Assembly: GCF_003010935.1 (NCBI RefSeq)
Contig: NZ_PGGN01000001.1
Location: forward strand, 434,001-498,000
DNA length: 64,000 bases
Direction of reading: 5' to 3'
Source: Phyllobacterium endophyticum
Lineage (GTDB): Bacteria; Pseudomonadota; Alphaproteobacteria; Rhizobiales; Rhizobiaceae
The translations under genes were made by a program, and so were the position numbers. The notes beneath the pieces were generated by a model. The model had not been told where the DNA came from. It worked only from the letters and a program-made list of their open reading frames with translations, and made no database searches. Positions within the stretch are counted from its first letter, which is position 1, and each line of letters opens with the position of its first letter. Positions 19,001 to 26,750 of the stretch are shown here, one piece after another.

Positions 19001-19195
19001 GATCAAGCTGCCCTGCTCGCACTTGTCGATAACGACTTCCGGCGTGATGACGCATTTGCCATCCACAAGGGTGCCTGCGCACGAGACAAAAGTTCCGGAC
19101 CCGTCGTCCGCACCTGCCGTTTTGTTTGAGTCATTGCAGGCGGCCAGCATGAAACAACATGCCAAGGCTCCCAACAGCATCCGAAACGAAGCCAT
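16037..19195 (-). CDS. Cys-repeat lipoprotein with six-hairpin (MGH1-like) glycosidase domain
   Basis: 1052 residues. The signal peptide ends in the lipobox LAAC with lipidated Cys20, so it should be anchored in a membrane facing the periplasm or outside. Residues 39-218 are nine Cys-containing repeats. Residues about 280-720 look like an (alpha/alpha)6 glycosidase of the MGH1/glycogen-debranching type, with WTRDTAYAVDLGL near 335, STDRVVWA, and SFLDWREQTYP near 455. About 780-840 resembles a fibronectin III-like module (NIYRNG), and the last 150 residues a beta-sandwich carbohydrate-binding module. The substrate is unknown; an alpha-linked glucan or mannosyl/glucosyl glycerate-type sugar is only a guess. 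It is transcribed alone and ends at its own terminator. Confidence 0.8.
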   Translation of the reverse strand: MASFRMLLGALACCFMLAACNDSNKTAGADDGSGTFVSCAGTLVDGKCVITPEVVIDKCEQGSLIDGKCVVTPVATTVCQSGTLVDGKCIITPDVALVCQTGTLDGGKCVVKPSVITGACEGGTPEGGECIIKPVVVARCDTGTLEGDKCVIKPDVLARCETGTLEDGKCVVKPKVVTSACEKGIRVGNECVVTPVVVTRCESGTLVGDECVEVKAPPVADPVNLDGGIKTLSWNGSSAAIETADSASTLRTYKLTSTQDQRKEGKGKQLQITEQPDAPTIRTGSQMFDGLFAMAMQEARELTVTSVKDRAYNNGNAIPCGGSIGCYQTGDEWTYVWTRDTAYAVDLGLAQINPQVAKNSLLFKLSKRRSATQILGAETTEIVQDTGSGGSWPISTDRVVWARAAFELLKYLDGEDRTRFLNDAYTAIRNTIENDRLAAYDNRDGLYRGETSFLDWREQTYPDWVKDTVVHIAMSKTLSTNINHWKILDVAAKMAVELKQTSDAAKYGGWADVLKQHIKSDLWLKEAGLFSMMKTTELDQAPVRRYELIGEALAIQDGIADEAEATSILNNYPHTAAGAPVVWPQMRDVKVYHNRAIWPFVSSYLIKAAAKGRNSDVVDRNFETLINGAALNLSNMENFEFTKLAVTADKPEDRPAVNSDKQLWSVGGYIGSVLDVVFGREADMTGIRFQPSITKKMHRSVFKGARQIQLNNLDYRGRKITVKVNLPDASLVDNGFYTAQSVTLNGAQILLDRYTKASDLKNDGMNIFVVELINNKVDGGAAKVVSADTDLYGPQPVDLDLTADRWALTKDSNGLININWKGANPAGTAINIYRNGVSVATGVTDRGWTDTPGQSNMSQTLCYSLDRQYTLGLNNSVSQRTDPACYWGDGRLTFIGAERATNNSVAGSHAQLKDDHGRRSWSDWGVPGEELTFTVTPSVSGSYHVLLRYGNAFGRVNTGVTAAVKQMEVRGAGETTGKGVVVMPHLPNWDTWGESTPVPVTLVAGMSYTIKFSDFYNMSYLDSYSTYGDSGGAGGISNRANITELILRRMID
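18542..19081 (-). repeat. Nine in-frame repeats of about 60 bp (two Cys per unit)
   Basis: Each unit codes for about 20-21 residues of the form C-x2-GTL-x-(D/G)-(G/D)-(K/E)-C-(V/I)(V/I)-x-P-x-V(V/I). The first Cys recurs at residues 39, 59, 79, 99, 120, 140, 160, 181 and 201, and the second Cys 9 residues later. Units differ by several residues each, so the repeat is old or selected to diverge, not freshly amplified. Confidence 0.95.
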
Positions 19196-19455
19196 GATTC
19201 CTCCTGAGTATGAATAAAAAATGCGTTTCTAAAAAATTGTGCGCATGCAGTAGGCAGCCAAACGGCTCGCACGATTGCTCGTACGATGGCGCGGACTGTA
19301 AAAAAAGTTTGGGGTTCCTCCCAAGGAAACCGCAGGGTTTTTGCTATAGGTCCGAGAAAACAACGTCAATAATACGATAGTCAAAGAAAATCGGAAATCA
19401 GCCCGATAAGCACAATCTAACGCAACTGAGTGCCTCATAAATTATCGAAATCGTG
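19196..19455. other. Non-coding gap between glycosidase and RND operon
   Basis: The right part receives the end of the RND transcript and holds a probable terminator; the left part should carry the glycosidase promoter. The glycosidase start is preceded by AGGAGG-like bases (TCAGGAGGAATC on the minus strand). Nothing else stands out. Confidence 0.5.
19300..19331 (-). terminator. Probable terminator of the RND efflux operon
   Basis: On the minus strand, GGTT(T)CCT pairs with AGGAACC over a TGGG loop, with one bulged T. After CCAAAC a run of seven T follows. Confidence 0.5.
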
Positions 19456-22400
19456 CTATTCCGCTGCCAGCGGTGGTTGTGAGGCGACTTCCAGAAGTTC
19501 ACGGTTGAGCCGCGCTTCCTCCTCGGCTTTGGGCTTGGAAAAGCCTGCAAGCAACAGGTAGGCAACTGGCGTCAGGAAAAGCGTCGAAGCGGTTGCCATG
19601 CCGAGTCCGCCGACGATGACCCAGCCGAGTGCGATGCGCGCCTCTGCGCCGGCGCCACTCGCAAGTACCAGCGGTACACCGCCAAGAATCGCGCAGAGCA
19701 TGGTCATCACCACAGGACGAAGGCGAATGTTCGAGGCCTCCTCGATCGCCTCGCGTACTGTCCTGCCTTGGTCACGTAAATGATTGGCGAATTCTACGAT
19801 AAGAATGCCGTTCTTCGCCATGATGCCAACCAGTAGTACCAGCCCGATTTGGCTATACACATTCATGCTGGTCCCGGTCATCAACATGGCGAAAATTGCA
19901 CAGGCAAGACCGAGTGGCACCGTCGCCATTACGGTAACCGCACTGATGAAGCTTTCAAATTGGGCCGCGAGAACCAGAAGAATGATCAGGATGGCAAAGC
20001 TGAACGTCGTGATCATGCTGGATGAGTTTTCACCCAGCGTCGCAGCCTCGGCCAGGGGTATGATTCGATATCCGGCGGGCAATAGCGGTGCTGCGATCTC
20101 CTGCACGTCCTTGAACGCGTCTCCCAGCGCGAAGTCCGGGCTGAGACCGGAGGTGATGGCGACGGAACGCATCTGCTGCTCGCGCGTCAGCGCCGGTGGC
20201 ACAGCAACTTCGGTAAGCTTGGCGATGGTCGACATGGGAACGAAGCGGCCGTCCCCTGTCCGCAGAAAGACGTTCTCAAGGTCGGTGGGATCATTTATGG
20301 GATTGGTGGTCGACACCAGTTTCACGTCGAAACTGCGATCTTCGATATAGACGGAGCCGATCTTATATCCATCGAGTACCGATTGCAGGGCTTCGGCGAG
20401 GCCGGTGATGTCGATACCGAGGTCGGATGCTCGCTCGCGGTCGATTGACACGGCCAGTTGCGGCTGCGTTGGCTCGTTGGTCAAGCGTGGGCGGTCAAAG
20501 CGACTGTCCTTTTCAAGCTCGGTTACGATCTTGGCGGCAGTCGTACCGAGTTCCGCGTAGCTTGTACCCACAACCGCAAACTGCAGACCGTTGCCGGCAC
20601 CGCGGATACCAAGAGAATTCGGTTGCGCCGCAAATACCTGAATGCCCGGGATACTGCGCACGCGCTTGGAGACGTCAGTGATGATCTCCTGCTGGCTCCG
20701 TGACCTGTCTTTCCAGCCAGCAAGGCTGAGAACCATGAAGCCGCGGTTGGTATTGCCGTTCTGGCCCGCGATGGAAAATGTGTTCTGGATTTCCCCTGAA
20801 TCGCGCAGTGGCTGGATCAAGGCCTCTATCTGGCGCATCTCATCATTGAGATATTCGAGGCTTACGCCCTGTGGTGCAGTGATGCGCAGGAAAGCCGAGG
20901 CGCGGTCTTCCGTGGGCGTCAGTTCCTGTTTGATCATTGAAAATGCACCGAATGCGATACCGGCAAACAGGATCGAGATCAGTACGACAATCCACGGTGC
21001 AGAAAGGCAGGCGCGCAACATCCGTTTATAGAGTCCCCCGAACCACCCGCCGATACGAGCAACCCGTCCTGGTGCGTGGGTGACATCCTGGTGTTTTGCC
21101 TCACTGGCGCTGAGTAAGCGAGACGCCAGCATCGGGCAAAGCGTCAGCGCCACGACAGCCGACAACAGAACGCAGATCGCCAGAACGAAACCAAACTCGC
21201 GAAAGAGCCCTCCGGTTTGGCCGGGCAGGAAGGACAGCGGGACGAACACCGCTGCGAGCGTCACCGTCGTGGCAACCACCGCAAAGAACACTTCCTGCGT
21301 GCCCAGAACTGACGCTGCGCGCGGGCCCATGCCCTGGTTGCGCCGGCGAACAATATTTTCGAGCACAACGATTGCATCGTCTACGACGAGGCCAGTGGCC
21401 AGAACAAGGGCGAGCAGAGTCAGGATGTTGATCGAAAATCCGGCGAGATAGATAGCGGAAATCGTGCCTATCAGCGCGACAGGCATGCTCACGGCGGGAA
21501 TGAGCGTGGCGCGAATGTCCCAGAGGAACAGATAGATGATCAGGATTATGATGAACACGGAAACGCCGAGGGCGATCTCCACCTCATGCACTGCACCGTT
21601 GACGAAGTCGGCATCGTCGCTGGTCACACGAATGTCGACGCCCTCCGGCAGGGTTTGCTGCAACTGGGCAACAGCCGCGCGAACCCCCTTCGAAATGTCG
21701 AGCGTGTTGGATTGCGCCTGGCGGATGATACCAAGTCCAATGCCTGTCTTGCCGTTGGCGCGCAATGTCGAGGTACCGATATCGGGACCCATGGTTACGG
21801 TGGCCACGTCGCGAATTCTCGTCTGGCCCTTGATGATGATGTTTTCGAACTCTTCCGGCGTCGTCACAGGCGCCGTCGCGCGCACGACGATGCTCTGATC
21901 ATTGCTGTTGAGCTGTCCGGCTGGAGTATCGAAAGCCATTGTGGTCAACGCGTTGCGAATATCCGCAACATTCATGCCAAGGCTGGCAACCTTGCCCTGA
22001 TCGATATCGATACGGAAAATCTTGCTGCGACTGCCATTGACCTGAACGTCCGCGACGCCCGGTACAGAAGCCAGAACATCCTCGATCTGGTCCTCCACGA
22101 GCACGGTCATGTCTTCGACCGCCATCGTGTCCGAGGTTACGGCAAGACGCATGACCGCATCCGAATTGGCATCTGCCTTGACGATCTGCGGCGGATCGGC
22201 TTCGTCTGGCAAGGTGTTGGTGATGCGGCTGATGGCGTCTCGCATGTCGGCGGCGGCAACATTGAGATCCACGCCGTCGTTGAATTCGACGGTCACGCGG
22301 CTATTGCCGAAGGAGGAACTCGATGAGATGGACTTGACGCCCGATACGCGCGAAACCGCCCCCTCGATGGCCGATGTAAGCTCACGGTCGACAGTCTCGG

Positions 22401-22593
22401 CGGCAGCCGATTCGAACACAGTCGAAACAGTCACGACGGGCCGGTCCACGTCGGGCAATTCGCGGACATCGACCCCGTACCACGCGGCGAGACCGGCCAC
22501 CACAATCAGTGCATTGAGCACCAGGGCCATGATCGGGCGGCGAATGAAGAGCGCGGTAAAAGTGGAATCGTTCTGTCCGTTCGACGTGGTCAC
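19456..22593 (-). CDS. RND efflux permease (HAE1 family)
   Basis: 1045 residues, the normal length for AcrB/MdtB-type pumps, with twelve membrane segments and two large periplasmic loops. It begins with FIRRPIMALVLN, as the family does. The proton-relay Asp pair sits in ATGLVVDDAIVVLENI in the fourth helix. It uses the proton gradient to expel drugs or other hydrophobic compounds. It lies 8 bases after its adaptor gene; no outer-membrane channel gene is adjacent, so a TolC-like protein encoded elsewhere must be used. The substrate is not predictable. Confidence 0.93.
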   Translation of the reverse strand: MTTSNGQNDSTFTALFIRRPIMALVLNALIVVAGLAAWYGVDVRELPDVDRPVVTVSTVFESAAAETVDRELTSAIEGAVSRVSGVKSISSSSSFGNSRVTVEFNDGVDLNVAAADMRDAISRITNTLPDEADPPQIVKADANSDAVMRLAVTSDTMAVEDMTVLVEDQIEDVLASVPGVADVQVNGSRSKIFRIDIDQGKVASLGMNVADIRNALTTMAFDTPAGQLNSNDQSIVVRATAPVTTPEEFENIIIKGQTRIRDVATVTMGPDIGTSTLRANGKTGIGLGIIRQAQSNTLDISKGVRAAVAQLQQTLPEGVDIRVTSDDADFVNGAVHEVEIALGVSVFIIILIIYLFLWDIRATLIPAVSMPVALIGTISAIYLAGFSINILTLLALVLATGLVVDDAIVVLENIVRRRNQGMGPRAASVLGTQEVFFAVVATTVTLAAVFVPLSFLPGQTGGLFREFGFVLAICVLLSAVVALTLCPMLASRLLSASEAKHQDVTHAPGRVARIGGWFGGLYKRMLRACLSAPWIVVLISILFAGIAFGAFSMIKQELTPTEDRASAFLRITAPQGVSLEYLNDEMRQIEALIQPLRDSGEIQNTFSIAGQNGNTNRGFMVLSLAGWKDRSRSQQEIITDVSKRVRSIPGIQVFAAQPNSLGIRGAGNGLQFAVVGTSYAELGTTAAKIVTELEKDSRFDRPRLTNEPTQPQLAVSIDRERASDLGIDITGLAEALQSVLDGYKIGSVYIEDRSFDVKLVSTTNPINDPTDLENVFLRTGDGRFVPMSTIAKLTEVAVPPALTREQQMRSVAITSGLSPDFALGDAFKDVQEIAAPLLPAGYRIIPLAEAATLGENSSSMITTFSFAILIILLVLAAQFESFISAVTVMATVPLGLACAIFAMLMTGTSMNVYSQIGLVLLVGIMAKNGILIVEFANHLRDQGRTVREAIEEASNIRLRPVVMTMLCAILGGVPLVLASGAGAEARIALGWVIVGGLGMATASTLFLTPVAYLLLAGFSKPKAEEEARLNRELLEVASQPPLAAE

Positions 22594-22601
22594 AGGTTAC
22601 C

Positions 22602-23750
22602 TCAGCCCCGCTCGCCTACCGAGGCCGTCGGCCCAGCTTCGGTATTTGCCTGCGGCGACGGCTGACCCTTTATCTGGACGGTGCCGTCCTGACGAACTGA
22701 CTGCACTCCCTCGGCAACGATCTGGTCGCCCGGCTTTATGTCGGCGTCGACCAGCACGGAAGCCGTGTTGCGCTGGACGATTCGAACCGGAACGCGTGTG
22801 GCTTTGTTGTCTGCGATCCTCCAGACATAGGCGCCATCCGTGCCCCATTGTACCGCAAGCGGATCGACGGTCGGGTATGTGTCGCCAGGAAAGGCGACCG
22901 ACATCTGGAAAGCCATTCCCTCACGCAAGGCATCATTCGGATTCATGATCTTCGCCTGAACGTGGAGCGTACGGCTGGTCGGATCAACACGATTGTCGAT
23001 TGCGCTTATCGTTCCCTTGAACGTTTCGCCCGGGCGGGCGATGGAGGTCGCAGTCACCGGCAAATCGACGGTAATCGATGGCGCGAACCGCTCGGGCACC
23101 CAGAAGTCGACAAGGAGGTCAGAACGGTCGTCAATTGTTGCGATTGTCGTCGAGATGGTTACGTAATTGCCGGCATTGATCGGCAGTATGCCGACAATTC
23201 CGCCAATAGGAGCTTTGATGGCGCGGCGATCGAGAGCGAGTTCCGCCTCGCGAACATTGAGGGCGGCATTGTCTACCGCCAACGCTGCTTCCGAAAGCTG
23301 GACTGCGGAGACCGTGTTGCTTGAACGCAGGCTTTCTGCCCGCTTGAGTTTCGTCTGAGCGTCACTAAGTGCAACGCGTGCCTTGTCGACGAGAATGATC
23401 TCAGCTTCGGAATCGAGCCGCGCAATCACATCTCCGGCTTTTACCTTGGTGCCTGAAGTAACCAGGATGTCGGTGAGTCGCCCCGCTGTGAAAGGCGTGA
23501 CTGCAACAGAGCTCTTGGCCTTTCCCGTACCAATGGCCGACAATTTGTCGTTTATCTTGGCCTCGGAAGCCGCGCGCACAACAACGAGCGGCAAGGCCTG
23601 CCCACCGCGCCGCTGTCCCACGGCAGGTTCGGTCGCCGCTGTCGGGGTGCGGTCAATTCCCGCTTTGGAGCGTGGAAAGAAATACAGCCAGCCAGCTCCG
23701 GCAACAGCCAGGATGAGCAAAGCAGTAACAAGCTGTTTTCCGAGACGCAT
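22602..23750 (-). CDS. RND efflux periplasmic adaptor
   Basis: 382 residues. An N-terminal membrane anchor (LVTALLILAVAGAGWLYFF) is followed by a biotinyl-lipoyl half (VTSGTKVKAGDVIARLDSE), a coiled hairpin rich in Ala, Glu and Leu, the second lipoyl half (APIGGIVGILPINAGNYV) and a beta barrel. The start at 23750 (MRLGKQ) places the anchor at the true N-terminus; 18 further upstream residues are possible but look unnatural. It couples the permease at 19456 to an outer-membrane channel. It is divergent from pncB across about 270 bases. Confidence 0.92.
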   Translation of the reverse strand: MRLGKQLVTALLILAVAGAGWLYFFPRSKAGIDRTPTAATEPAVGQRRGGQALPLVVVRAASEAKINDKLSAIGTGKAKSSVAVTPFTAGRLTDILVTSGTKVKAGDVIARLDSEAEIILVDKARVALSDAQTKLKRAESLRSSNTVSAVQLSEAALAVDNAALNVREAELALDRRAIKAPIGGIVGILPINAGNYVTISTTIATIDDRSDLLVDFWVPERFAPSITVDLPVTATSIARPGETFKGTISAIDNRVDPTSRTLHVQAKIMNPNDALREGMAFQMSVAFPGDTYPTVDPLAVQWGTDGAYVWRIADNKATRVPVRIVQRNTASVLVDADIKPGDQIVAEGVQSVRQDGTVQIKGQPSPQANTEAGPTASVGERG

Positions 23751-24018
23751 ATACCACTCCGAAATGCCGGTTCCGCACAAGGCAGAGCCAGCACCACCAA
23801 TCATATATCAACGCACCATCTGGTGCGAACGGTTGTTTGTAACTGAGAATAATGGCCTTTTGTTTAACCTGCGATGACAATTCCGTTACGTTACAGATAT
23901 TTGGCCGGCACCGCCATCTATCGCTGCCGCCTGGTGCGGGGGGATTTGCGGTGCTCTCTTGAAGGCTCGGCCCTGCCGTGCAACATGGCGGGCGGGGATT
24001 TCGCGAAGAAGGCAGTCA

Positions 24019-25326
24019 ATGGCGACCAAGACCGATATTGCAAGGCGGGTGTTCAACCACACGTTCAAGCTCGATCCGATTGTCCGCAGCCTGCTCGACA
24101 CGGATTTCTACAAGCTTTTGATGCTGCAGATGATTTGGGGCGTTTACTCTAAGGTCGATGCGACATTCACGCTGATCAATCGGACCACGCGTGTGCGCCT
24201 GGCCGAGGAAATCGACGAAGAGGAACTGCGCGAACAACTCGATCACGCGCGCACCATTCGCTTTTCCAAGAAGGAAATGATTTGGCTCGGCGGTAATACC
24301 TTCTATGGAAAACGCCAGATTTTCGAGCCGGATTTCCTTGAGTGGCTGTCGAATTTCCAATTGCCTGAATACGAGCTGACGAAGCAGAACGGCCAGTATG
24401 AGCTGAACTTCCACGGGCCATGGATGTACACGACCATGTGGGAAATTCCGGCGCTGACCATTATCAACGAGTTGCGGTCCCGCGCGGCCATGAAACGGAT
24501 GGGGCGTTTCGAGCTCGACGTTCTTTATGCCCGGGCCAAGGCCAAGATGTGGTCGAAGGTAGAGCGGCTTCGTGCATTGCCCGAGATCAGGATTTCCGAT
24601 TTTGGCACACGCCGCCGTCACTCGTTTCTCTGGCAGCGATGGTGTGTGGAGGCGCTGAAGGAAGGCATTGGCGAAGCTTTCACAGGCACGAGCAATGTGC
24701 TTATGGCGATGGACAATGATCTGGAAGCGCTTGGCACGAATGCGCATGAATTGCCGATGGTTCTTGCTGCACTAAGCACTACCGAGACAGAATTGCGGCA
24801 ATCGCCTTACAAGGTCCTTCAGGACTGGAATCGTTACTATGGCGGTAACTTGCTGATCGTCTTGCCCGATGCATTCGGAACCACGGCATTCTTGCGCGAT
24901 GCGCCGGATTGGGTAGCGGATTGGACGGGTTTTCGTCCGGACAGCGCCCCTCCGATCGAGGGCGGAGAGAAGATTCTCGCCTGGTGGCGCTCCAAGGGCA
25001 AGGATCCACGCGAGAAGTTGCTCGTATTTTCTGATGGACTGGATGTCGACACGATCGAGGCAACCTATCGTCACTTTGACGGAAGGGTGCGCATGAGTTT
25101 CGGTTGGGGAACCAATCTGACCAATGATTTCGAGGACTGCGCCCCGCGGTTCAATGATCAGCTCAGTGCGATTTCACTCGTGTGCAAGGTCAGCCGGGCC
25201 AATGGGCGGCCAGCGGTGAAGCTTTCGGACAATCCAAAGAAGGCGACGGGCGATCCTCGCCAGATCAGGCGATATCTGGAAGTTTTCGGCGCAGAAGACC
25301 GCATAGAACAGGCCGTGAGAGTCTGA
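24019..25326 (+). CDS. pncB: Nicotinate phosphoribosyltransferase
   Basis: 435 residues from ATG at 24019 ([12 protein letters not shown]), the usual length and start in Brucella relatives. [16 protein letters not shown] at the N-terminus, [12 protein letters not shown] in the middle, GTSNVLMA, and DGLDVD with [10 protein letters not shown] toward the C-terminus are family hallmarks for phosphoribosyl-pyrophosphate binding. It joins nicotinate to PRPP in the NAD salvage pathway. It converges with the LacI-type regulator, 26 bases apart. Confidence 0.97.
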   Translation: MATKTDIARRVFNHTFKLDPIVRSLLDTDFYKLLMLQMIWGVYSKVDATFTLINRTTRVRLAEEIDEEELREQLDHARTIRFSKKEMIWLGGNTFYGKRQIFEPDFLEWLSNFQLPEYELTKQNGQYELNFHGPWMYTTMWEIPALTIINELRSRAAMKRMGRFELDVLYARAKAKMWSKVERLRALPEIRISDFGTRRRHSFLWQRWCVEALKEGIGEAFTGTSNVLMAMDNDLEALGTNAHELPMVLAALSTTETELRQSPYKVLQDWNRYYGGNLLIVLPDAFGTTAFLRDAPDWVADWTGFRPDSAPPIEGGEKILAWWRSKGKDPREKLLVFSDGLDVDTIEATYRHFDGRVRMSFGWGTNLTNDFEDCAPRFNDQLSAISLVCKVSRANGRPAVKLSDNPKKATGDPRQIRRYLEVFGAEDRIEQAVRV

Positions 25327-25352
25327 TCTTTTAGTCATCCGATGTGTTGCGA

Positions 25353-26390
25353 TCAGGCTGACCTGCGCAACATGATCTCCCCGTTAAGGAGGATGCGCTG
25401 GTCTGCCGGCAGTTCAGACTTCGTTCCATCGCTTTCACCCAGCTTGTCAAAGAGGAGCTTGATCGCCAATCGTCCAATTTCGTTGTAGTTCTGTGCAACC
25501 GTCGTCAATGGCGGGCACATGTACCGCGACAATGGTTGATCGTCATGGCCAGCGACCCGCAGATCGTAGCCTTCCCCCCGCCCCACTTTCAATCCCGCCT
25601 GAAAGGCCGCGGCGAGAACGCCATAGGCTATCCGGTCATTGGCGCAGAGTACCGTCTTGGTTGGAAAACCACCGTCTCGCAGTATCTGTGCGGTTGCATC
25701 GAAGGCAAATTTCTCAAATTCCCAGTTGGCATTGGCTTCATGCACGACGAAGCGGGGTTCGAGGTTGAGGTTCTGCATGGCCTCGACGTAGCCCTCGCGG
25801 CGTTCGAGTGCATTGCTGTTTACCAATGTCATGCCGAAGTAGCATGGCTGATCGCCAGACCGGGTCAGATAGTCGACTATCAGTTTGAAGCTTTGCCGGT
25901 TGTTGGTACCGACAAATGGCGACGTCGCGTCGAGCGGCGAGTCGATATAGATCAGGGGTATCGACTCGCCCAGCCTGGCAAGTTTCTCATGATGCGACTG
26001 CACACCGAGAGGTCCAATGATAGCACCGGCGACGTTCATGGACTTGAACGTTTCGATGGCGCGTTCCTCAAGCTCTGGCTTACCGTCGGAACTCAAAACG
26101 AAAGCAAGATAGCCCGACTGTTCCGCGATACCCTCGATACGCCGCGTCAGCGCCATGTAAAACGGATCGGTTGAGTTGGGAACGATTAGGCCAAGGATGT
26201 TGGTTCGACGGCGGTTGAGATTGACCGCGAATATGTTTGGCCGGAAACCCGATTGTTTGACGGCAGCTTCAATGATTTCTCTGGTCTTCTTGCGGACCGA
26301 ATTGGGGTCGTTGAAATATTTCGACACGGTTGGTCTCGACAACCCGACAAAGGTGGAGAAGTCTTCCATGGTCTTGATCGGCTGTTTCAC
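25353..26390 (-). CDS. LacI-family transcriptional regulator
   Basis: 345 residues. The N-terminal helix-turn-helix (DFSTFVGLSRPTVSKYFNDP) and hinge (SGFRPNIFAVNLNRRRT) are followed by a periplasmic-binding-type sensor domain from about residue 63 (ILGLIVPNSTDPFY). Such regulators bind a sugar or related ligand and repress operons, but no sugar operon is adjacent here, so neither target nor ligand can be named. The helix-turn-helix begins unusually late, after MKQPIKTME. Confidence 0.9.
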   Translation of the reverse strand: MKQPIKTMEDFSTFVGLSRPTVSKYFNDPNSVRKKTREIIEAAVKQSGFRPNIFAVNLNRRRTNILGLIVPNSTDPFYMALTRRIEGIAEQSGYLAFVLSSDGKPELEERAIETFKSMNVAGAIIGPLGVQSHHEKLARLGESIPLIYIDSPLDATSPFVGTNNRQSFKLIVDYLTRSGDQPCYFGMTLVNSNALERREGYVEAMQNLNLEPRFVVHEANANWEFEKFAFDATAQILRDGGFPTKTVLCANDRIAYGVLAAAFQAGLKVGRGEGYDLRVAGHDDQPLSRYMCPPLTTVAQNYNEIGRLAIKLLFDKLGESDGTKSELPADQRILLNGEIMLRRSA

Positions 26391-26692
26391 AGCTGCATTC
26401 CTTTATGGCCACCCTGCACCCAACCGGAATCTGTTGTCCGGCTAAGAAATTTGCAGGGATTATCGCAATCATTGCTGAAAACTGCGCTCGCGCAATACAT
26501 CACCCGATTGATATACACCCGCTCTTAATGGTTGAAAAATTTACAGTGTGCATGTCATGCGTCAAGAAATTATTTAATCCACTCCAACTAGCACGCGCTA
26601 ATCTGGTGAAAAGTAGCAAGCGCTTCGACGGCGATAAGCGGAGCGTTTTGGACCTCCCAATCCTTTTTCCGGCCATCGGAGCCGTTTACATG
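26391..26692. other. Non-coding gap upstream of the LacI regulator
   Basis: About 300 bases without a credible gene; the short open frames there show no ribosome site and no family resemblance. It should contain the LacI promoter. An AAGCGCTT palindrome with the central CG favoured by LacI-type operators lies at 26618-26625, about 230 bases before the start codon, which is only suggestive. Confidence 0.45.
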
Positions 26693-26723
26693 AAAAAACC
26701 CGCCGGTTTGCACCGGCGGGTTT
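26693..26723 (-). terminator. Terminator after rpsA
   Basis: A ten-pair stem (AACCCGCCGG with CCGGCGGGTT), a six-base loop and, on the minus strand, a run of T. It lies 28 bases after the rpsA stop codon and ends the aroA-cmk-rpsA block. Confidence 0.92.
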
Positions 26724-26750
26724 CTATGTCGCTGAACTGAAAAGAATAGC

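Noticed and set aside
18542-19081. Regularly spaced 60-bp repeats that might be a CRISPR array
   Set aside because: The units are in frame, code for a clear protein repeat, diverge gradually and have no spacers.
18441-19217. Long open frame on the plus strand opposite the glycosidase repeats
   Set aside because: It mirrors the repeated codons of the real gene, has no ribosome site, and its protein is a low-complexity Ser/Thr/Pro/Val pattern.
26405-26740. 111-codon frame in the gap upstream of the LacI gene
   Set aside because: Runs into the rpsA terminator, shows no domain and no ribosome site.
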